This document shows, piece by piece, positions 35,068 to 46,200 of a stretch of DNA of 64,000 nucleotides (the first letter of the stretch is position 1; every line of letters begins with the position of its first letter). Made by a program: the position numbers and the translations under genes. The stretch lies in assembly GCA_910587515.1 (NCBI GenBank), contig CAJULW010000028.1, positions 1 through 64,000 on the forward strand, in the 5' to 3' direction. This DNA is from an uncultured Duncaniella sp. Its GTDB lineage: Bacteria; Bacteroidota; Bacteroidia; Bacteroidales; Muribaculaceae. The notes beneath the pieces are model-generated. The model worked only from the letters and a program-made list of their open reading frames with translations. It had not been told where the DNA came from and did no database searches.

Positions 35068-37140
35068 ATGAAAAAATATCTGATAGGAGCTCTGGCTCTG
35101 ACCGCTATGTCGCAGGCTGGTGCGGAATATGTGTTCGACAAGCCGTTATATGGCGCAGCGTACTACCATGAATATATGCCATATAGCCGTCTCGACAAGG
35201 ATATCGCAATGATGAAGGAAGCGGGCTTGTCGGTTGTGCGTGTCGGAGAATCATCCTGGGGACTGTTCGAGCCTCGGGAAGGGGTGTTTGAATTTGAATG
35301 GATGGACACCATAGTAAATAAATTTCATGCAGCCGGTATAAAGGTCATACTTGGAACACCTACTTATTCTATACCCTCATGGCTTGCCCATAAGCATCCC
35401 GAAGTGCTCTCGGAGAAAATGAACGGTGAAAAATCATATTATGGCATACGTCAGAATATGGATTTTACAAATCCAACTTATAAGTTTTATAGCGAGCGAA
35501 TTATAAGAAATATGATGGAGCGCTACGCCTCTCATCCGGCTATAATCGGCTATCAGGTCGATAACGAACTTGAAGCAAGGGGAATAAACAACCGTGATTA
35601 TTTCATCGGATTTCGCAATCATGTCAAAGACAAATTCGGTGGAGACCTTAAACTCCTGACAAAAGAGTGGGGGATGAATTATTGGGGAATGAATATCAAT
35701 GCATGGGAGGAATTCTATGTGCGCGACGGGGTGACGAATCCTGCATACAAAAATGAATGGGAGCGTTACAACCGCAAGCAGATAGCCGATTTTCTGAATT
35801 GGCAGTGTGATATAGTGAATGAATATAAGCGTCCAGATCAGTTCGTGACCCATTGTTTTATGCCGGCTTTCCATACTGTGGATCAAGTTGAATCGTTCCG
35901 GCAGATGGAATATCCTGCGATAAATGTATATCATGGCGTACAGGATGGGCAGGACGGACAACTCATAGCGTATGCAGGCGATTTCATGAGGAGTGTGGCT
36001 GACAATAATTATCTCATCACCGAAACAAATGCGCAAGGAACCGGCTGGGATTCAGCGGGACAGTATCCTCCATACGACAATCAACTGCGTCAGAACGTCT
36101 ACTCTCACTATGCTTCCGGTGCGAATATGGTGGAGTATTGGCATTGGGCGACTCTTCACTATGGTCAGGAGACATATTGGCGCGGGGTTCTTGGTCATGA
36201 CTTGGAGCCGAACAGGATTTATCGTGAATTCCAGCGTACGGCCTCGGAACTTGACAGGATAGGTAAGGATATTGTAAATTTGAAAAAAGACAATAAGGTC
36301 GCAATATTGTATAGTCACGATTCGCATCACGCTCTTGGCTTCATGCCTCATTCACATGGCGGAGGCTATCCGACAGACAGCAATTATCCTGTCCACATAG
36401 CCCATCGTGCCTTGTATTTTCAGAATATAGAGACCGATATCGTTCCGTGTGATCGTGTGTGTGATTTCAGTCGCTACTCGATGCTCGTTGTTCCTCCGCT
36501 TTATGTAGCTTCTGACAGTCTTCTTTCGGCCATAGACGGTTTCGTGAAAAATGGCGGTACGGTTGTGATGATGCATAAGAGCGCGTATTGCAACGAGCAT
36601 TCGGCTGTCAGACCGGTATGTGCTCCAGGCCCATTGCGCAAGGCTTGCGGTTTCTATTATCAGGAATATTCAACCATAGGAGACATGAAGCTTAGAGACG
36701 ATGCTTTTGGTCTTGGAGACAGTAAGAGCATCGGCACATGGTATGAATTCCTTATCCCTGAAACCGCTAAACCATTGGCATACGCTGATCATCCTTTTTT
36801 TGGACAATGGCCTGCGGTTACAGAAAATGAATATGGGAAAGGCAAACTTTACTATATCGGGACATATCCTTCACAGGAATTAATGAATAAGATCGTGAGG
36901 CTTGCCGCTATTGACAAAGGTTTGATTTCCGACGGTGCTTATGTGTTCCCGATAATAACGAGATCCGGTAAAAACGGACAAGGGAAAAAGATCGACTATA
37001 TATTCAATTACAGTGGAGTTGCCGTAAACGTTCCGAATCGTTTTGGCGCGGTGAAAGAACTGCTTACAGGAGAGACCTTAAGTGGTGGCGACAGCATAGA
37101 TCTCGCACCGTGGGGCGTAGCTATACTATGTAGAAAGTAG
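35068..37140 (+). CDS. GH42 family beta-galactosidase
   Basis: A 690-residue exported enzyme (signal MKKYLIGALALTAMSQAGA). The TIM barrel starts KPLYGAAYYHEYMPYSR, typical of GH42. The acid/base Glu is residue 167 in YQVDNELEARG and the nucleophile Glu lies near 318 in YLITETNAQG. A GH42 trimerisation-like middle domain follows (VAILYSHDSHHALGF, MLVVPPLYVASDSLL) and a small C-terminal beta domain. It would remove beta-galactosyl groups from imported oligosaccharides, probably in the periplasm. It is second in the GH43 operon and ends 12 bases before the GH2 gene. Confidence 0.9.
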   Translation: MKKYLIGALALTAMSQAGAEYVFDKPLYGAAYYHEYMPYSRLDKDIAMMKEAGLSVVRVGESSWGLFEPREGVFEFEWMDTIVNKFHAAGIKVILGTPTYSIPSWLAHKHPEVLSEKMNGEKSYYGIRQNMDFTNPTYKFYSERIIRNMMERYASHPAIIGYQVDNELEARGINNRDYFIGFRNHVKDKFGGDLKLLTKEWGMNYWGMNINAWEEFYVRDGVTNPAYKNEWERYNRKQIADFLNWQCDIVNEYKRPDQFVTHCFMPAFHTVDQVESFRQMEYPAINVYHGVQDGQDGQLIAYAGDFMRSVADNNYLITETNAQGTGWDSAGQYPPYDNQLRQNVYSHYASGANMVEYWHWATLHYGQETYWRGVLGHDLEPNRIYREFQRTASELDRIGKDIVNLKKDNKVAILYSHDSHHALGFMPHSHGGGYPTDSNYPVHIAHRALYFQNIETDIVPCDRVCDFSRYSMLVVPPLYVASDSLLSAIDGFVKNGGTVVMMHKSAYCNEHSAVRPVCAPGPLRKACGFYYQEYSTIGDMKLRDDAFGLGDSKSIGTWYEFLIPETAKPLAYADHPFFGQWPAVTENEYGKGKLYYIGTYPSQELMNKIVRLAAIDKGLISDGAYVFPIITRSGKNGQGKKIDYIFNYSGVAVNVPNRFGAVKELLTGETLSGGDSIDLAPWGVAILCRK

Positions 37141-37152
37141 CATAAGAAATAA

Positions 37153-39903
37153 ATGAACCGTATAACAGCTTTCATAATTGCCTGTCTGACGGGGATATAT
37201 TCCCTGTCAGCAGGCTCTTTGCTTTTATCAGAGACATGCAGGCATTATCTTTCGGGCATTGACAAGGATAGTGACATTGAGTGGGAGTTTATGTGTAGTT
37301 CTGGCCGTAACAGCGGTAGATGGACAAAGATAAAAGTTCCCTCCTGCTGGGAGACTCAAGGTTTCGGAACATATTACTATGGTTGGGAAGAACCTCTGGG
37401 GACGGATGAAACCGGATATTACCGCCATAAGTTCATGGCCGACAAAGCATGGAAAAACGCTCAAGTCGAAATCGTATTTGAAGGAAGTATGACCGACACA
37501 GAGGTTAAATTGAACGGACGTAAGATAGGGGAGCCCCATGAGGGTGGTTTCTATCGTTTCAGTTACGATATCTCCAACCGCTTGAATTATGGGCATGAAA
37601 ACACTCTTGAAGTGAAAGTAAGGAAATCTCCGGAAAATCCGTCGATATATCGTGCTGAGCGTCAGTCTGACTTTTGGTTGTTCGGAGGTATATATCGTCC
37701 GGTCTATCTTGAGATAAAGCCGTCGCGCCACATAGAGTCTATCGCCATTGATGCGCGGGCCGACGGTGGCTTGCGAGTGTATCCGTCAGTTGTTTCCATA
37801 GATAAAGGTGAGGTAAGGATCCATGTGGAAACTTTGGACGGGAAACGCGTTTCTGAAGAAATATCTGTGATGCCGGGAGATACATTGTCTACAAAAATAG
37901 ACGGAATAAAACCATGGTCTCACGAGAGTCCCGCGCTTTATAGGGTTGTCGCAGAGCTATATGAAAAAGGACGTTTGTGTCATCGGATTTCTGAAAAGAT
38001 CGGTTTCCGAACGGTGGAATTTCGCCCGGCCGAGGGCTTTTTTCTTAACGGCCGTCGTATAATATTCAAAGGAGTCAACCGGCATTGTTTTTGGCCGGAA
38101 AGCGGACGTACGCTGTCACACCGGATATCTCTCGACGATGCTAAGCTCATAAAAGATATGAATATGAACGCGGTGCGCATGTCGCATTATCCTCCGGACA
38201 AAGATTTTCTTGAAATCTGTGATTCGATCGGACTTCTCGTGATAGACGAGCTTTGCTGTTGGCAGAAAAAATATGATGCCTTGACAGCCCGCAGACTGGC
38301 AAAATCAATGGTGGAGCGCGACAGGAACCATCCGTCGGTGATACTGTGGGCTAATGGCAATGAGGGCGGATGGAATACGGAGGCCGATGATGACTATTGT
38401 CTGTATGATCTTCAGAAGCGCTTTGTTATACATCCATGGGAACGTTTCAGGGGGACTGACACCAAGCACTATCCCGATTATAATTATGTGGTGAACTCCT
38501 CGATCTATGACAGAGACGTGTTTTTCCCGACAGAATTCATGCATAGCATTTTCGATGGTGGAGCCGCGTCGTCTCTAAGTGATTTTTGGGATATGATGAT
38601 GAAACACCGTGCTCCAGCCGGAGGATTCATCTGGGCTTTGATCGATGAGGGGCTTGTTAGGTCGGACATGAACGACAGTATAGATTGCCGGGGTGACCTT
38701 GCGCCTGACGGTATCTTAGGTCCGCACCGTGAAAAAGAGGGTAGCTTTTATGCGGTCAGAGAAATATGGTCACCCGTAAAGATCGTAGAGCGGGTGTTGC
38801 CGTCGAGAGGTGCTTTGTCTCTCGGTATTGAAAACGACTATATGTTTACCAACCTTTCTGAGTGTGGCTTTTCATACACGTTGTATGATTTGTCGCGCAC
38901 GGACCATGATGGACTGGGATGTCGTGTCGCGGATAGAGGTGGTCTTGTGTCGCCTTCGGTCGCTCCCGGTGAGCGTAGGGTGGTAGATTTTAAACTTCCC
39001 GATGATTGGCGTGCCCATGATATACTTGAAATCGCAGTGACAGACCCATCCGGACGGATGGTCTATTCGTACAGCAAGCCTATCGATAACGGTGATAGGC
39101 TTAATGTCAGTCTTGTCGGTAAAAAGGACAATATATCTGTAAAAGTCCTCGAAGATTCATTGACGCTTACAGTTGTTCAAAACGATTTTCATTATGTTTT
39201 TAGCAAATCTACAGGAATGCTTGACGGGATCGACACTCCGTCTGGACATATCTCATTGCATGGAGGCCCTGCGGTGGCCACGAGTGGCAATCGGTTGAAA
39301 GAAATCGTTCACTATGCCGACGGTCCGTCATATATCGTAGAGCCGCGTTTCGATGAGAGCCAATGGATACGATGGATATTCTCACCCGATGAAGCCCCGA
39401 GGATCGACTATACGTTTTCGGTCAATGGCGAAACGGATTATATCGGTATAGGATTTTGCTATCCGGAAGAAAAAATACGTTCCATGAGGTGGATAGGAGC
39501 TGGTCCCTATCGTGTGTGGAAAAACCGTCTCGAAGGAGTCGGCTTCGGTCTTCATTCTAAAAAATATAACGATACCGCCACTGGTGAATCATGGGATTAT
39601 CCTGAATTCAAGGGCTATCATTCCGATTGCAGGGCAGTGACATTGACTACGACAGAGGGTGAGTTTACATTGGTTCCTTCGCGTCCGGAATTGTTTCTCC
39701 AGATGCTAAGGACCCGAAAACCTACGTCGTCCGGCAACGAGTACACCACTCCTCCTTTCCCATCTACCGATATAGGATTCATGCATGCCATACCGGCCAT
39801 AGGCACTAAATTTCAATCCCCATCTCAGCTTGGCCCATCCGGACAGAAAAACATGCAGTTGAACTATACGCCTGTGAGCGGTTCGATACATCTTATAATC
39901 TGA
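37153..39903 (+). CDS. GH2 family beta-galactosidase
   Basis: A 916-residue GH2 enzyme with an N-terminal signal (MNRITAFIIACLTGIYSLSA). Jelly-roll domain (WTKIKVPSCWETQGFGTYYY), immunoglobulin-like domain, then barrel with NRHCFWPESGRTL, acid/base Glu near 405 (LWANGNEGGWN instead of the usual SLGNE) and nucleophile Glu near 461 (FFPTEFMHSIFDGG). The C-terminal half carries the extra beta-domains of long LacZ-like enzymes. Beta-galactosidase is the likeliest activity but related GH2 exo-activities cannot be excluded. Third gene of the operon; the GH29 gene follows after 37 bases. Confidence 0.88.
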   Translation: MNRITAFIIACLTGIYSLSAGSLLLSETCRHYLSGIDKDSDIEWEFMCSSGRNSGRWTKIKVPSCWETQGFGTYYYGWEEPLGTDETGYYRHKFMADKAWKNAQVEIVFEGSMTDTEVKLNGRKIGEPHEGGFYRFSYDISNRLNYGHENTLEVKVRKSPENPSIYRAERQSDFWLFGGIYRPVYLEIKPSRHIESIAIDARADGGLRVYPSVVSIDKGEVRIHVETLDGKRVSEEISVMPGDTLSTKIDGIKPWSHESPALYRVVAELYEKGRLCHRISEKIGFRTVEFRPAEGFFLNGRRIIFKGVNRHCFWPESGRTLSHRISLDDAKLIKDMNMNAVRMSHYPPDKDFLEICDSIGLLVIDELCCWQKKYDALTARRLAKSMVERDRNHPSVILWANGNEGGWNTEADDDYCLYDLQKRFVIHPWERFRGTDTKHYPDYNYVVNSSIYDRDVFFPTEFMHSIFDGGAASSLSDFWDMMMKHRAPAGGFIWALIDEGLVRSDMNDSIDCRGDLAPDGILGPHREKEGSFYAVREIWSPVKIVERVLPSRGALSLGIENDYMFTNLSECGFSYTLYDLSRTDHDGLGCRVADRGGLVSPSVAPGERRVVDFKLPDDWRAHDILEIAVTDPSGRMVYSYSKPIDNGDRLNVSLVGKKDNISVKVLEDSLTLTVVQNDFHYVFSKSTGMLDGIDTPSGHISLHGGPAVATSGNRLKEIVHYADGPSYIVEPRFDESQWIRWIFSPDEAPRIDYTFSVNGETDYIGIGFCYPEEKIRSMRWIGAGPYRVWKNRLEGVGFGLHSKKYNDTATGESWDYPEFKGYHSDCRAVTLTTTEGEFTLVPSRPELFLQMLRTRKPTSSGNEYTTPPFPSTDIGFMHAIPAIGTKFQSPSQLGPSGQKNMQLNYTPVSGSIHLII

Positions 39904-39940
39904 CATCGACTTATCTCTAAACTTAACACCTTAAATTATA

Positions 39941-41554
39941 ATGATTGAAAACAGATTGCGCAATCTAACCCTTGCCGTAACGGTGACAGTGTCTGCTTTC
40001 TCTGCTTTTGCCGGGCGGGATGATGCGGAACAAGGAAAATTCAAACCTACATGGGAATCGCTGTCTCAATACGAGACACCGGAATGGTTCCGTAATGCGA
40101 AGTTCGGAATATGGGCACATTGGGGCCCTCAATGTCAGCCAGAGTCAGGCGACTGGTATGGTCGAGGCATGTACGAGGAAGGTGGACATGCTTATAAAAA
40201 GCATATTGAACTCTACGGACATCCGTCGGAATTCGGTTTCAAGGACGTAATAAACGAATGGAAAGCTGACAAATGGGAGCCTGAAAGACTTGTAGCTCTT
40301 TACAAAAAAGTAGGTGCGCAATATTTCTTTGCGATGGGCAACCATCATGACAATATGGACCTATGGGACAGTAAATATCAGCCTTGGAATTCGGTGAACA
40401 TGGGACCCAAGCGTGACATCCTTGCCGAATGGGAGAAGGCTTCCCGCAAATACGGATTGCCCTTTGGTGTAAGCATCCATTCTTCCCATGCGTGGACATG
40501 GTATGAGACCGCACAGGGAGCGGACAAGACCGGCCCTTATGCCGGTGTGTCCTACGATGCGCGGGTAGTCACGAAAGAGGACGGCAAAGGCAAGTGGTGG
40601 GAAGGTTACGACCCGCAGGAACTTTATGTGCAAAAACATTCTCTGAGTGGTCATGCCTGGAGTGTGTGGGATTGGCCGGAAGGTACTTCGAAGCCCACAC
40701 AGGAGTATTACGATAATTTCTTCAACCGTACAGTCGATATGATCAACCGCTATAACCCGGATCTGATCTATTTTGACGATAGCGTGTTGCCGTTTTGGCC
40801 TATCGACAATACCGGACTCGATGTCGTCGCTCACTATTACAATCGTAATATGAGGCTTCACGGTGGCGAACTGTCAGCGGTCGTGTTTGGAAAGAAACTT
40901 CAGGACAGCCACAAGGAGGCTATCGTGTGGGATGTTGAGAAGGGTGTTCCGTCGGAAGCCCAAGCAAAACCGTGGCAGACCTGTACATGTCTCGGCAATT
41001 GGCATTACGACCGCTCATGCTATGTCGACAATTGGTATAAGTCTGCCAAGACCGTTATCCACATGCTCATAGATATAGTGAGCAAGAACGGTAATATGCT
41101 GCTTAGCGTCCCTATTAAAGGAGATGGCTCTATCGATGACAAGGAAGAAAAAATTCTTGAAGACATAGCCGCCTGGATGGATATAAATAAGGAAGGGATT
41201 TTCGATACAAGGCCATGGTCGGTCTATGGCGAGGGTCCGTCTACTGAAAACACAGTCCCGCTTGACGGTGCCGGTTTTAATGAAAGCAAAAAGGAACCGT
41301 ATACTTCTGCCGATATCCGCTTCGTAGAGAAAAAAGGCGCTCTTTATGCCCATGTGTTCGAATGGCCTGCCGATGGTCGTCTGCTTATAAAAACTCTTGC
41401 CGACGGATCTTCTAAATTCAAAGGCAAGATAAAAAAAGTGGAACTGCTTGGAGCCGGAAAGGTGAAATTCAATCGTACGGCTGATGGACTTGTGGTCAAT
41501 TTACCGGAAGGTAAGAAACCGAACGACATTTCGTTAGTGCTGAAAATCAAATAA
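39941..41554 (+). CDS. GH29 family alpha-L-fucosidase
   Basis: A 537-residue GH29 enzyme. The N-terminus MIENRLRNLTLAVTVTVSAF followed by SAFAG is a signal peptide. The barrel begins FRNAKFGIWAHWGPQ; fucose-binding residues are in MGNHHDNMDLWDSKY; the nucleophile is Asp279 in PDLIYFDDSV. A C-terminal beta-domain follows (about 440-537). It would release alpha-L-fucose, as found on galactosyl side chains of fucogalactoxyloglucan. The position between two galactosidases and an acetylesterase supports that. Retaining mechanism from family knowledge. Confidence 0.93.
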   Translation: MIENRLRNLTLAVTVTVSAFSAFAGRDDAEQGKFKPTWESLSQYETPEWFRNAKFGIWAHWGPQCQPESGDWYGRGMYEEGGHAYKKHIELYGHPSEFGFKDVINEWKADKWEPERLVALYKKVGAQYFFAMGNHHDNMDLWDSKYQPWNSVNMGPKRDILAEWEKASRKYGLPFGVSIHSSHAWTWYETAQGADKTGPYAGVSYDARVVTKEDGKGKWWEGYDPQELYVQKHSLSGHAWSVWDWPEGTSKPTQEYYDNFFNRTVDMINRYNPDLIYFDDSVLPFWPIDNTGLDVVAHYYNRNMRLHGGELSAVVFGKKLQDSHKEAIVWDVEKGVPSEAQAKPWQTCTCLGNWHYDRSCYVDNWYKSAKTVIHMLIDIVSKNGNMLLSVPIKGDGSIDDKEEKILEDIAAWMDINKEGIFDTRPWSVYGEGPSTENTVPLDGAGFNESKKEPYTSADIRFVEKKGALYAHVFEWPADGRLLIKTLADGSSKFKGKIKKVELLGAGKVKFNRTADGLVVNLPEGKKPNDISLVLKIK

Positions 41555-41575
41555 TAAGATATAGGAAAATTAGCG

Positions 41576-43012
41576 ATGAAAAAAACTCTTTTATTGGCTT
41601 TGGGGTTGGCAATTGCCTCTTCTGCCAGCGCGGAGATCGAGTTGCCGGATATTTTCAGTGACAACATGGTTTTGCAGCAAAATTCTGACGCCCGTTTGTG
41701 GGGTTGGAGCAGTCCGGGAGCAAAAATCTCTGTAAAACCGAGTTGGAATGGCAAGACTTACAGTGCCAAAGCCGGTGACGACGGTCGTTGGGATTTGTCG
41801 GTCGCTACTCCCGAGGCCACTTATACACCGCAGACTATAATATTCAAAGGCGACGGTTCGGAAGTCGAACTTAAAAATATCCTTGTCGGTGAGGTGTGGT
41901 TCTGTTCCGGACAATCGAATATGGAAATGCCGTTGAAAGGTTTTTGGTGTCAGCCGGTTGAGAATGGAGGCCGAGCAATCGCTTATTCAGGCAGATATCC
42001 CGGAGTGCGTGTCGCTACAGTGACGCGCTGCGGTGACTATGAGCCTCAGTCGAAAGTCGTTGGCAAATGGCAGGAGAGCAAACCGGAGAATGCAGGTGAG
42101 TTCTCTGCGGTGGCATATTTTTTCGCGCGTTCTCTCAATGATATTCTCGGAGTGCCTGTAGGTGTTATCAACTGTTCTCTCGGTGGCAGTCAGGTTGAGG
42201 GATGGATGCCGAAATGGAAACTCGACCAATATCCCGACTGTGACGTGGCCAAAGAGAAAGCGACCGCTGACTCCGTCCTGCATCTTTGGGAGAGAATAAA
42301 CGTGATGTACAATGCCATGCTTCATCCTCTTGTCGGCTATACAGTCAAAGGATTTTTATGGAATCAGGGCGAGGCGAATGTTGGCCGGCATATATCCTAT
42401 CCGTCACGTCTTGCCGACATGGTTAAAATCTGGCGTGACGAATGGCGTCAGGGAGAGCTGCCATTTTATTTCGTTGAGATTCCGGCGTGGAGCTATGGTA
42501 ATCCTGAAGGTTCGATAGCTGCACTGCTGCGGGAGGCACAGCACAAGGCCGCTGATATTATTCCCAATAGCGGATATGTCAGCACGACCGATTTGATTTA
42601 TCCTCACGAGATCAACGATATCCATGGATCTAAAAAGGAAGAGATCGGAGAACGTCTTGCGTTTCTTGCGGCAAACCGTACGTATTGTCTGAACGGTATC
42701 GATACGGACTATCCGGTTTACAAATCAGTTGACCTTCAAGGAAACAGGGCGATAGTGCATCTCGATAACATGGAAAACGGTCTGACTCCGAACGGAGAGC
42801 TTGACGGTTTTGAGGTTGCCGGTGATGATAGGATTTTCCATCCTGCGAAAGCCAAGGAACTATGGTATAATCGTGCTATCGAAGTTTCGTCCGACAAGGT
42901 CGATGATATAAAAGCCGTGCGCTATTGTTTCAAAAACTTTTCGATAGGCAACATTCACAATATGAAAGGTCTTCCGCTTGTGCCTTTCCGAACGGATGAT
43001 TGGATTGAATAA
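41576..43012 (+). CDS. Sialate O-acetylesterase-type SGNH esterase
   Basis: A 478-residue exported esterase of the sialate O-acetylesterase/CE20-like type. Signal peptide MKKTLLLALGLAIASSASA; an N-terminal beta-domain (LPDIFSDNMVLQQNS); catalytic Ser111 in FCSGQSNMEMP; oxyanion Gly/Asn in NCSLGGSQVEGW and WNQGEANV; Asp/His in NDIHGSKKEEIG. In a plant-glycan PUL it more probably removes acetyl groups from xyloglucan galactose or xylan than from sialic acid. Last gene of the operon that begins with GH43; susC has its own promoter 112 bases downstream. Confidence 0.9.
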   Translation: MKKTLLLALGLAIASSASAEIELPDIFSDNMVLQQNSDARLWGWSSPGAKISVKPSWNGKTYSAKAGDDGRWDLSVATPEATYTPQTIIFKGDGSEVELKNILVGEVWFCSGQSNMEMPLKGFWCQPVENGGRAIAYSGRYPGVRVATVTRCGDYEPQSKVVGKWQESKPENAGEFSAVAYFFARSLNDILGVPVGVINCSLGGSQVEGWMPKWKLDQYPDCDVAKEKATADSVLHLWERINVMYNAMLHPLVGYTVKGFLWNQGEANVGRHISYPSRLADMVKIWRDEWRQGELPFYFVEIPAWSYGNPEGSIAALLREAQHKAADIIPNSGYVSTTDLIYPHEINDIHGSKKEEIGERLAFLAANRTYCLNGIDTDYPVYKSVDLQGNRAIVHLDNMENGLTPNGELDGFEVAGDDRIFHPAKAKELWYNRAIEVSSDKVDDIKAVRYCFKNFSIGNIHNMKGLPLVPFRTDDWIE

Positions 43013-43070
43013 TATGTTGGATAACATATATTTCAACAAATATTCACTCGTATTAACAAATTTGCATCTA

Positions 43071-43103
43071 TTTTAGAACAATTATTGATTGTATCTTTCT
43101 TTG
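43071..43103 (+). promoter_or_regulatory. susC promoter with HTCS-site candidate
   Basis: TTTTAG at 43071-43076 and AATTATT at 43080-43086 precede the -7-like TTTCTTTG (43096-43103); the distance from TTTTAG to TTTG is 29 bases, exactly as before the GH43 operon. An overlapping TATCTTTC at 43092 is an alternative -7. The 5' leader is about 105 bases. Confidence 0.5.
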
Positions 43104-43214
43104 CGCACTGTCATATAGTTAACAAAGATTAAATGCCATGGAGCTTATTAGCGGTAAATTTGCTGAGATTGAAAATACAAACACATAATAATTTAACCTC
43201 AAATCTTATGAGCA

Positions 43215-46200
43215 ATGAGTAAACTGATTTTGCGAAAACATTTATCTCTTCGCCTTTGCGAGGCAGTGATGATATGTCTGTTACTGCTCCCCGCTTTCCC
43301 GCTCAATGCCGCCACGGGTCCTAAGATCAATGTCTCGGGAACTGTGACGTCTGAATCCGACAGCGAACCGCTGATCGGTGTGAGCGTTCGAATCAAAGGT
43401 ACGAAAGAAGGTGTCGCCACTGATATAGATGGTCGCTACACCCTCAAGGCATCTAAAGGTGATGTTCTGATTTTTTCTTATATCGGCTACACTACAACCG
43501 AAGTAAAGGTAGACAAAAATGTCATAGATGTCGTCTTGAAGGACGACAATCTGAAACTTGACGACGTGGTTGTGGTCGGTTACGGTTCTATGAAACGTAG
43601 CGACCTCACCGGTTCAGTGGTCTCGGTGACAGCCGAGGATATGAAAAAGAGTATCAATACATCGCTCGACCAGGCTTTGCAGGGACGCGCTGCAGGTGTG
43701 AACGTCACCTCCAATACAGGTGCTCCCGGTGGCGGTATTTCTGTCAGCATCCGCGGTGTAAACTCTTTCGAAGGTAACGAGCCTCTTTATGTGGTCGACG
43801 GTATACCCATCTCCGGACAGTCCGACAAGAATGCTACGACAAGTGCGCTTTCGTCGATCAACCCCGGTGACATTATTTCGATGGAAGTCCTGAAGGACGC
43901 GTCAGCTACCGCCATCTACGGTACACGTGCGGCCAACGGTGTGATCCTTATCACCACCCGTCAGGGACAGGCCGGCAAGACAAAAATCACGTATGAAGGT
44001 TACTATGGCATTCAGGAACTTCCTGGGCAGCTCGATGTGCTCAATCTGCGGGAATATGCTGTTTATCAGAATCTTCGTGCCGAAGTCATCGGTTTTGGCG
44101 CACGCGAGGAATTCAAGGACCCGTCGCTTCTCGGCAATGGTACGAATTGGCAGAAAGAAATTTTCCGTACAGCACCGATGCACAGCCATCAGCTTAGCAT
44201 CAGCGGAGGTAATGAAAAACATCAATATGCCATCATGGGTGGTTTCATCGATCAGGACGGTATCGGTATCGGCTCTAACTTCGAGCGTTACTCGCTTCGT
44301 CTCAACATTAATTCCGAACTTCGCAAGTGGCTCAAGGTAGGAGTCAACGCGTATGTCGCACGTCGCACGCAGCGCAACACTTTCGATGAAGGAAGTGTCA
44401 TCGAGACTGCTGTCCGTCAGTTGCCGGAGGTTCCTGTTAGGAATGCGGATGGTTCTTGGGGCGTACAGGATGAAAACATGTATGGGACATATTTCTCCAA
44501 TCCTGTAGCAGACGCTCTTTCGCGTGAAAACAGTAATAAGGGCACTGACATACAGGTGCGTGGCTTTGCCGATTTTACTATTCTCAAAGGTCTTACATTA
44601 CGTGTAGAAGGTTCTACCAACATCAACTATTATAATACCTATTATTATTGTCCTGTGCTTGAACTTGGTTATTTCACCCAGTCTTCCGAATCGAGAAGAT
44701 CATCAAGCAACAATATGGACAATAACCTTACCGCCTATCTGACATACGACCGTCAGTTCGGGAAGCATCATATAACGGCTATGGCCGGTCATGAAGCCCG
44801 TGAAACCGAATATGAATATCTTTATGGCAGCCGCACCGGTTACATCTTTAACAATGTTCCTGAACTTGGTGTGGGCGACGCCAAGACAGCTAAGAACAAT
44901 AGCTCTTGCAGTTCGTCTGCGATCGAATCATGGTACGGACGTATCAATTATAATTTTGACAATCGCTATCTTCTTACCGCCACTGTCCGTCGTGACGGTT
45001 CCAGTTCATTCTCGGAAAACAACCGTTGGGCAACTTTCCCATCGCTTGCCCTCGCATGGCGTGTCAACCAGGAAAATTTCTTGAAGGATGTGAGCGTGAT
45101 CAACAATCTCAAACTTCGTCTTGGATGGGGTATCGTCGGCAATCAGTCGGTATGGCAGCAATACGCCTATGGTATAACCATGACATCGTCAGCTACCGGT
45201 ATAGGGCAAGGTTATTATCCCGGCAATTTCAGCAACCCTGATCTTAAATGGGAGAAAACGCGTTCTTACAATGCCGGTATTGACCTCGGTCTTTTTGGCA
45301 ACCGTATCGAATTTATCGCTGATGTTTATAAAAAGGATATTGACAACATCCTCATGCCGGCTGCATTGCCGTCATATATAGCCGGTGTGATCCAGTCGCC
45401 ATGGGTAAATGCCGGATCGATGACCAATAAGGGTATTGAATTGACTTTGAACACAGTCAACATCTCTAACCGTGATTTCCAATGGACATCCGGACTGACT
45501 TTCTCGATCAACCGTAACAAAGTGACCGATCTCTATACCAAGTCTTCCGCCCTTGTCGGTGAAATAAACCAGACCCCCTATACTTATACTCAGGTAGGTC
45601 AGCCTGTAGGCCAACTTTATGGTTATAAGGTCATAGGAATGTTTAAAGATGAGAGTGATTTCTATCAGAAAGACCGTTTTGGGAATAATATCCTTGATGA
45701 AAACGGTGAACGCATCCCTGTTGCTCTTCCCGTAGGAAAAAGCATAGGTCGTAATGAGGTTTGGGTAGGCGACTATATGTTCTATGACAAGGACGGTAAT
45801 GGCGTCATTGACGAGAAGGACCGTGAATACATAGGCAATCCGGAACCCAAATTCACTTTTGGCTTCTCGAATAATTTCTATTACAAGGGATTTGATATGA
45901 ATGTCTTCCTCACAGGAGTTTACGGAAACAAGATTTACAATATGCTCCGCGAGAAGTATACAAACCCCATGAGTAATTCTGGCCTTCTCAAAGAAGCCAC
46001 ACGTATCGCTGTGGTAGGGATGAGAGATCCGAATGGTTCGCCCGACGACATCCGCAACGCTATAATCATGAATCCGGATGCGTCCGTACAGAGAATCAAT
46101 ACGGCTGACGCTAACAACAACAACCGTGTCAGCAATCGTTTTGTGGAAGATGGCTCCTATTTGCGCATAAAGAACATATCTCTTGGCTATTCACTTCCCA

